Source: Planctomycetota bacterium
GTDB lineage: Bacteria; Planctomycetota; UBA1135; GCA-002686595
Length of the DNA: 64,000 bases
Direction: 5' to 3'
Assembly (NCBI GenBank): GCA_002862085.1
Contig: PKCK01000029.1
Coordinates: 62,001-126,000 of the forward strand
Part shown: positions 62,267-64,000 of the stretch, piece by piece
Layout: each line of letters opens with the position of its first letter
How positions within the stretch are numbered: position 1 is the first letter of the stretch
Translations under genes and position numbers: made by a program
Notes under the pieces: model-generated
What the model saw: only the letters and a program-made list of their open reading frames with translations
Told to the model about the DNA's origin: nothing
Databases searched by the model: none

Positions 62267-63264
62267 GCCTTCCCGTCCTCCGCGTCGGCCGCGGACGACG
62301 CCTCCAAGCCCAGGGCGTGCCAGCGCTCGTGGGCCTCGTCGAAGTCCGTGACGCGCTCGGACTCGGGCACGAGCACGCCGGCCGAGACGGTCACGCGGAG
62401 CGCCTCGTCGACGCTGATGTCCAGCGGGATGAGCTTCTCCGCCGGCAGGAAGACCGTGAAGCCGGTCATCGGCATCGGCGAGGTGGGGATGAAGACCGAC
62501 AGGTATGTGCCGTCGAGCTCCTCGTGAACGGTCTTGAGTCCGCCGCCGGTCACGAAGCCGATCGCCCACACGCCCTCGCTCGGGTAGGGCGCCGCGACGA
62601 CGGTGTCGAACTCGAGCTCGTTGTCGGAGAGGAAGAAGTCCACGAGCTGCTTGGTGTAGGGGTACACCGATCGCACCAGCGGGATCCGCGTCAGCGCCTT
62701 GTCGAAGCCTGTGATCAGCGAGCGGCCGAGGAAGCCGCTGGCGAGGTAGCCGAGGAACAGGACGATGATGGCCGCGATGACGAGCCCGACCCACTTGGGC
62801 ACGGGGATCGAGTCGCGGAGCGCGGCGCGGTCGATGGCGAGGCTGGCGAAGTCGCGGATGAACGTGTAGCGCTGGTCGCGGTAGTTCTCGACGGCCGCGA
62901 GGGCCTCCGGCGAGTCGATGGTCCCGAGCTCCCGCCCCACGCCGATCCTGTCCTGGAGGCTCGTCGGGAGCCCGTCGAGGTCGATGAAGGTCGTGGCCCG
63001 CGGGTCGACGTCCATGAGCGACAGCGCCTGCCACCCGAGGGCGTTGCCGTCGAGGACGGTGAGGATCGTCGCGTTGATGGGCTTCGTGAGGTAGGTGTTC
63101 ACGAACTGCACCACCGTCGCGAAGATGAAGATCGTCAGGACCGTGGGCAGCAGGACGACCAGCCCGCGCACGAAGAAGTTCTTCTGCTTCTTCTTCTCCC
63201 GCTTCTGGCGCCGCCGCTCGCGCTTCGCGGCCTTGATCAGCTTCTTCTCTTCCGGGCCGGGCAT
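62263..63264 (-). CDS. DUF502 family membrane protein
   Basis: A 333-aa product. A strongly basic lead (about residues 6-28) precedes two membrane segments, NFFVRGLVVLLPTVLTIFIF near 30-55 and VGLVIAAIIVLFLGYLASGF near 160-180. The DUF502 core then has IPLVRSVYPYTKQLVDFFL and STSPMPMTGFTVFLPAE-like conserved turns. DUF502 proteins are widespread, and their function is unknown. The insert between the two spans is longer than usual, about 100 residues. First gene of the DUF502-pyrF-bshC coupled operon; divergent from the sulfatase with a 65-bp gap. Confidence 0.88.
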   Translation of the reverse strand: MPGPEEKKLIKAAKRERRRQKREKKKQKNFFVRGLVVLLPTVLTIFIFATVVQFVNTYLTKPINATILTVLDGNALGWQALSLMDVDPRATTFIDLDGLPTSLQDRIGVGRELGTIDSPEALAAVENYRDQRYTFIRDFASLAIDRAALRDSIPVPKWVGLVIAAIIVLFLGYLASGFLGRSLITGFDKALTRIPLVRSVYPYTKQLVDFFLSDNELEFDTVVAAPYPSEGVWAIGFVTGGGLKTVHEELDGTYLSVFIPTSPMPMTGFTVFLPAEKLIPLDISVDEALRVTVSAGVLVPESERVTDFDEAHERWHALGLEASSAADAEDGKA

Positions 63265-63329
63265 GGGCTTCGAGAGGGTAGCCGACCGGGCCTGGGGCCG
63301 CTCAGGCCAAGCCCGGTTAGAACAGGCCC

Positions 63330-64000
63330 ATGATCCTCGCCGTCGCGATCCCGCTCCTCGCAGCCTCCGTCCCGGCCGCCGTCCGCGAAGCGCCCCGGAA
63401 CGTCGTCGTCGTCTTCGCCGACGATCTGGGGCCGGGCGAGGTCTCTCACGCGGGCGGCGTCGTCGCCACCCCCCACGCCGATCGGCTCGCGGAGGAGGGG
63501 ACGCGCTTCACCGACGCCCACACCACCTCGTCGGTCTGCACCCCTTCTCGCTACTCACTCCTGACCGGCCGCTACGCGTGGCGCACGCGGCTCCAGTCGG
63601 GGGTCTTCTCGAACGTGGCCGCGAAGCCGTTGATCGCGCCGGACGAGGAGACGCTCGCGAGCCTCTGCCGCCGCGCCGGCATGCGCACCGCGGTCTTCGG
63701 CAAGTGGCACCTGGGCCTGGAGTGGGAGCGGTCCGACGCAGGGCCCGCGGCCGCGCCCCCTGCGGGTGAGAACACCTTCGGATCGTGGACGGTGGACTAC
63801 GAGCAGCCCTTCGCCGGTGGGCCCCTCGCCCTCGGCTTCGACCGCTTCGTCGGCGTCTGTTCCTCCCTCGACATGCCGCCCTACCTCTTCCTCGTGGACG
63901 ACCGGGCGGAGGAGCTGCCGACCACGAACAAGCGGTGGGTGCGATGGGGCGCAGCCGCCGAGGACTTCGAGGCCGAGGACGTGCTCGCGCGGCTCGGGGC
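63330..64000 (+). CDS. Secreted formylglycine-dependent sulfatase (partial, runs off right edge)
   Basis: The first 223 residues are present. A signal peptide (ILAVAIPLLAASVPAAV) is followed by the S1 sulfatase N-terminus VVVFADDLG (metal-binding Asp pair) and the FGly signature C70-T-P-S-R followed by LLTGR. FGKWHLG, a conserved metal/substrate motif, is also present. The cysteine must be oxidised to formylglycine by an FGE-type enzyme not seen here. Planctomycetes carry many such enzymes for sulfated algal polysaccharides. Family S1 is clear; the substrate cannot be told from this part. ATG at 63330 starts the signal peptide. Confidence 0.9.
   Translation, partial: MILAVAIPLLAASVPAAVREAPRNVVVVFADDLGPGEVSHAGGVVATPHADRLAEEGTRFTDAHTTSSVCTPSRYSLLTGRYAWRTRLQSGVFSNVAAKPLIAPDEETLASLCRRAGMRTAVFGKWHLGLEWERSDAGPAAAPPAGENTFGSWTVDYEQPFAGGPLALGFDRFVGVCSSLDMPPYLFLVDDRAEELPTTNKRWVRWGAAAEDFEAEDVLARLG

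Noticed and set aside
1-64000. tRNA, rRNA, CRISPR, riboswitch, insertion sequence or prophage
   Set aside because: I looked for T-loop motifs, direct repeats with spacers, transposase motifs and integrase motifs and found none that held up. A covariance-model scan would be decisive for small RNAs.

Overview
The window is GC-rich chromosomal DNA from a bacterium that is almost certainly a planctomycete. The diagnostic genes are a DUF1501 / PSD1 (DUF1549-DUF1553, cytochrome c) pair, a PVC-type CxxCH beta-propeller protein, a MoxR-DUF58-BatA-VWA operon and an Fe/Ca sulfatase. Two secreted proteins also end in the same C-terminal module, which I associate from memory with deep-branching marine planctomycetes. 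The window includes the dnaA-dnaN-gyrB region and so probably the replication origin. I see no rRNA, tRNA, CRISPR array, insertion sequence or prophage.

Layout. 1-3.3 kb (minus): a lipopolysaccharide branch with kdsD and a very large LptC/LptA-like protein that runs off the left edge. 3.5-6.9 kb (plus): M50 protease, scpA, thioredoxin and fmt. 6.9-25.1 kb (mostly minus): an extended MoxR locus. Its upstream half is moxR, DUF58, BatA and VWA. Its downstream half is a DUF4175-like protein, a coiled-coil protein, a helical exported protein, an exported alpha-toroid protein and an LSm-like repeat protein. A nine-repeat carboxypeptidase-regulatory-like protein lies on the opposite strand between the halves. 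25.5-29 kb (plus): rsmB, a small membrane protein, an SDR and a stand-alone GspE/MshE N-terminal domain protein, ending at a hairpin shared with gyrB.

29-39.9 kb (minus): gyrB, a DUF721/DciA-like helicase-loader candidate, dnaN, dnaA, a NifS-like cysteine desulfurase, bshA and an orphan parA. DnaA-box-like clusters lie on both sides of dnaA, and one of them sits inside the 3' end of the cysteine desulfurase gene. 40-44.1 kb (minus): two secreted proteins sharing a C-terminal module. 44.4-57.8 kb: a degradative block with a GH30-GH16-FN3-CBM6 fusion enzyme (probably a laminarinase), an esterase-BNR fusion, the DUF1501/PSD1 pair, the CxxCH propeller protein and a further esterase. 58-63.3 kb (minus): a YccA/Bax-inhibitor protein, then bshB1, bshC, pyrF and DUF502. 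With bshA at 37-38 kb this gives a complete bacillithiol pathway. A truncated sulfatase starts at 63,330 and runs off the right edge.

Many same-strand neighbours overlap by 4 bp (ATGA or GTGA), which supports translational coupling in the MoxR, RsmB-SDR and DUF502-pyrF-bshC groups. Clear Shine-Dalgarno sequences are rare, and several starts are GTG or TTG. Transcription units often end in long perfect GC hairpins without U-tracts.
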